A stretch of 31,145 nt of DNA, from NCBI GenBank assembly GCA_038233555.1, contig JBBSLT010000013.1, forward strand, positions 1-31,145, given 5' to 3'. The DNA is from JADDRA01 sp038233555 (lineage in GTDB: Bacteria > Actinomycetota > Acidimicrobiia > Acidimicrobiales > CADCSY01). A model generated the notes under the pieces. The model had not been told where the DNA came from. It searched no databases and saw nothing but the letters and a program-made list of their open reading frames with translations. The stretch's first letter is position 1. Each line of letters begins with the position of its first letter. Shown piece by piece: positions 29,507-31,145 of this stretch. Position numbers and translations under genes: made by a program.

Positions 29507-30136
29507 TCAGCTCGCCAACAGCTCGAAGGAGTCGACGAGGCGCCGGAATTCGTCCGGGCCAGACTGGCTGGCGGCCCGCTGGACCAGGTAGATCCGTCGG
29601 CCGGCCAGGATGGCCCGGGCCTCGACCCTGCCCCCTTCCACGGCGACGACGTAGTCGACCGCCGGGAATCCCTCCACGGTGAGCTTGGTGCTCGATTCCA
29701 CCGTGCCCGAGAGGTTGGTGGCTGCGCCCTGGACGGCTCCGTCGAGCACAGTCCCAGGATCGACGTCGAGCACCTCCTCGGGGTAATCGGTGTAGGCGAC
29801 GAGATAAACCGTGTCAGCGTCCTCCTCGACGGTGAAGAGCACCGTCTCCAGCGGACCAAGCTCCGACGCCAGGCTCTGTTGGCCGCGCACCGGCTCGGCC
29901 GGGAACTCCATCCGAAAGCCACCTTCAGGCGACTCAAAGCTGATCCAACCGTCGTCGGCCTCCTCGGGGGCCTCCTCGTCCTCGGCACCGTCCACCGTGC
30001 TGGTGTCAGGGGCGGCATCCCCGGCGCGGTCGGCGCCGTCTCCCGCCTGTTCGCCGGGATCGTCACTGCAACCGGCCAGCGCGGGAGCCAGAGCCACGAC
30101 GAGTACCGCCAACCACTGCTGCCACTGATGCTGCAT
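29507..30136 (-). CDS. Secreted lipoprotein, hypothetical
   Basis: A 209-residue lipoprotein. The signal sequence LAVLVVALAPALAGC (9-23) ends in a lipobox LAGC with C23 as the lipid-bearing cysteine. A strongly acidic linker (about 24-60, rich in D, E, A and G) is followed by a compact alpha/beta domain: GWISFESPEGGFRMEFPAEP, QSLASELGPLETVLFTVEED, VYLVAYTDYP, FPAVDYVVAVEGGRVEARAI and FRRLVDSFELL. The fold resembles PsbP/DUF1795-like lipoproteins, but I cannot confirm a family. I chose ATG 30136; a TTG just upstream is less likely. The product is predicted to be anchored to the outer face of the cytoplasmic membrane. Confidence 0.8.
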   Translation of the reverse strand: MQHQWQQWLAVLVVALAPALAGCSDDPGEQAGDGADRAGDAAPDTSTVDGAEDEEAPEEADDGWISFESPEGGFRMEFPAEPVRGQQSLASELGPLETVLFTVEEDADTVYLVAYTDYPEEVLDVDPGTVLDGAVQGAATNLSGTVESSTKLTVEGFPAVDYVVAVEGGRVEARAILAGRRIYLVQRAASQSGPDEFRRLVDSFELLAS

Positions 30137-30207
30137 CAAACCACCCTAAAGGCGTCCCCAGCATGACCAGTTCGCCGTCGAACCTCTGGTGCGGCGGCGA
30201 TAGATCT

Positions 30208-30780
30208 TCAGACCAAGGGCCGCACGGCGCTGCGCAGGGCCCGGGCGGCCTCGATGATCTCGTCCTCCCCGCCACCGACGCTCAAGCGCTCGGCCAAGGT
30301 GGCCGCTCGTCGACAGAGGTCATCCCAGGCGCCGGCTTCAAGCCCGTAGGGCACCGCCAGACTCGTGGCGGCCTCGCAAGCCTCGCCCAGCTCATGGGCG
30401 GCGGCGAGATTGCCCGGCGCACTCACCAACACGTCGCTGGCCACGTAGAGCGACGAGAGCACCTCGGCCGCCCCGTCGTCGCCGTCGTCGTCGACGACAT
30501 CGAGGGCATCCGGGTGGTCGAGCTCGTCGATGAGCTCCTCGACCAGCTCGCCGGAGTGGTCGGCCACCACGAGCTGGTCGGACGCCTGGGCCGGGCTCGT
30601 CGGCCCCGACACCGGCCCCGGCGCCATCCACGACGACGAGGCCTGACCGCCCTCCCAACGGAAGGCCACCCCTTCGGCGGTCAGCATGCGGTCGAGGGTG
30701 CTGCGCTGCTCGGGTTCCCAGTCGGCCAGGTCGTAGACGACCTCGTCGACGTCGTCGCTGTCGCTGTCGCCGGCGGTCAC
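30208..30780 (-). CDS. Acidic hypothetical protein (190 aa)
   Basis: A 190-residue soluble, acidic protein. GTG 30780 overlaps the stop of the S9 peptidase gene (GTGA), indicating coupling. An N-terminal segment, VVYDLADWEPEQRSTLDRML with AEGVAFRWEGG, and a later LVVADHSGELVEELIDELDH look like one small ferredoxin-like unit that actinobacterial hypothetical proteins share. The aspartate-rich DVVDDDGDDGAAE is a linker. The C-terminal half (about 110-190) is helical, including GNLAAAHELGEACEAATSLA and EDEIIEAARALRSAV. No catalytic motif is visible and no function is proposed. Being downstream of a peptidase suggests co-expression only. Confidence 0.7.
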   Translation of the reverse strand: MTAGDSDSDDVDEVVYDLADWEPEQRSTLDRMLTAEGVAFRWEGGQASSSWMAPGPVSGPTSPAQASDQLVVADHSGELVEELIDELDHPDALDVVDDDGDDGAAEVLSSLYVASDVLVSAPGNLAAAHELGEACEAATSLAVPYGLEAGAWDDLCRRAATLAERLSVGGGEDEIIEAARALRSAVRPLV

Positions 30781-31145
30781 GGCACCCTCCGGCGCAGGAC
30801 GTGGCGGGTCAGGAACGCCTCCGTGCGCTCCAGCTCGTCGATCACCGTCTCGGGGCGCCCCCAGCCGTGGCCCTCTCCCTCGTAGACGTGGAGCTCGACG
30901 GTGCGCCCCCGCTGGCGCAGCCCGTCGGCCACGGCCTGGCTCTGGGCCAGGGGCACCACCGGGTCGTCACTGCCCTGGAGGATGAGCAACGGGGCACCGA
31001 CGGCGTCGAGGCGGTTGACCGGCGAGCGCTCCCGATAGGCCTCAGCCGCCTCCGGCAGCGGACCGACCAGCGAGTGCAGGTAGTGAGCCTCGAAGCGATG
31101 AGTGGTCTCGTCGAGCTCGAAAAGGTTGGCTACGCCGTAGAGCTC
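30777..31145 (-). CDS. S9-family peptidase (prolyl oligopeptidase type), C-terminal part
   Basis: The 122 C-terminal residues of a serine peptidase of the S9 acylaminoacyl-peptidase/dipeptidyl-peptidase group; the 5' part lies beyond the right edge. The visible piece reads through YRERSPVNRLDAVGAPLLIL, then GSDDPVVPLAQSQAV, with the catalytic aspartate in the SDDPVVP loop, and VYEGEGHGWGRPETV, with the catalytic histidine in EGHGW. The serine elbow is outside the window. The protein ends LTRHVLRRRVP. Its stop overlaps the start of the next leftward gene. The family is clear, but the exact substrate class is not. Confidence 0.88.
   Translation of the reverse strand, partial: ELYGVANLFELDETTHRFEAHYLHSLVGPLPEAAEAYRERSPVNRLDAVGAPLLILQGSDDPVVPLAQSQAVADGLRQRGRTVELHVYEGEGHGWGRPETVIDELERTEAFLTRHVLRRRVP

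Noticed and set aside
1..31145. CRISPR arrays, rRNA and tRNA genes
   Set aside because: No regularly spaced repeat series, no cloverleaf-like tRNA gene and no rRNA-like stretch were seen by eye; a covariance-model scan would be needed to exclude small RNAs.

Overview
The window is a high-GC stretch with frequent GTG starts and many ATGA or GTGA stop/start overlaps. Together with the GlgE maltosyltransferase pathway, a UdgX-type uracil-DNA glycosylase, the DUF3417-type glucan phosphorylase and MreB, this points to an actinobacterium. An Acidimicrobiia-like lineage is my best guess, but that is inference and no rRNA gene is present.

Layout. (1) 51-1712, minus: moaE, a 62-residue membrane protein and mreB form a tight operon. 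(2) 1844-2901, plus: a UdgX-like glycosylase is coupled to an SRPBCC protein. (3) 2905-3979: a gene with an AbiEi-like N-terminus and a PD-(D/E)XK (DUF559/Vsr-like) C-terminus lies between two related 45-bp palindromes. (4) 3989-5122, minus: a secreted parallel beta-helix protein. (5) 5230-12477, minus: a four-gene operon glgE-treS-mak-glgB, each gene overlapping the next by 4 nt. It converts trehalose through maltose and maltose-1-phosphate into branched alpha-glucan.

(6) 12562-21547, plus: the most unusual region. A CsoR-family-like operator precedes a small YHS metal-binding protein. Four bases later a complex I-like operon begins: nuoA, a cysteine-poor NuoB/NuoD-like fusion, nuoH, nuoJ, nuoK, nuoL, nuoM, nuoN. 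NuoC, E, F, G and I are absent. The B/D fusion has no NuoB-type cluster cysteines, NuoA lacks its loop cysteine, NuoH lacks the quinone-site signature, NuoN lacks its TM5 glutamate, NuoM has Asp in place of Glu, and NuoJ has an extra membrane Glu. This looks like a membrane ion-translocating arm without the standard electron-transfer arm. Five inverted repeats fill the nuoK-nuoL gap.

(7) 21695-24458: a remnant of a ribbon-helix-helix antitoxin, then alpha-glucan phosphorylase, the degradative counterpart of region 5. (8) 24471-24639: a MITE-like element with 16-bp terminal inverted repeats and CTAG at both ends; it touches the stop codon of a NifU-like gene. (9) 25068-31145: a secreted CAP plus Calx-beta protein, two small membrane proteins, an MFS transporter with an extra N-terminal domain, an alpha/beta hydrolase coupled to a J-domain protein, a lipoprotein, an acidic hypothetical protein and the 3' part of an S9 peptidase that runs off the right edge.

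I saw no rRNA, tRNA or CRISPR array.
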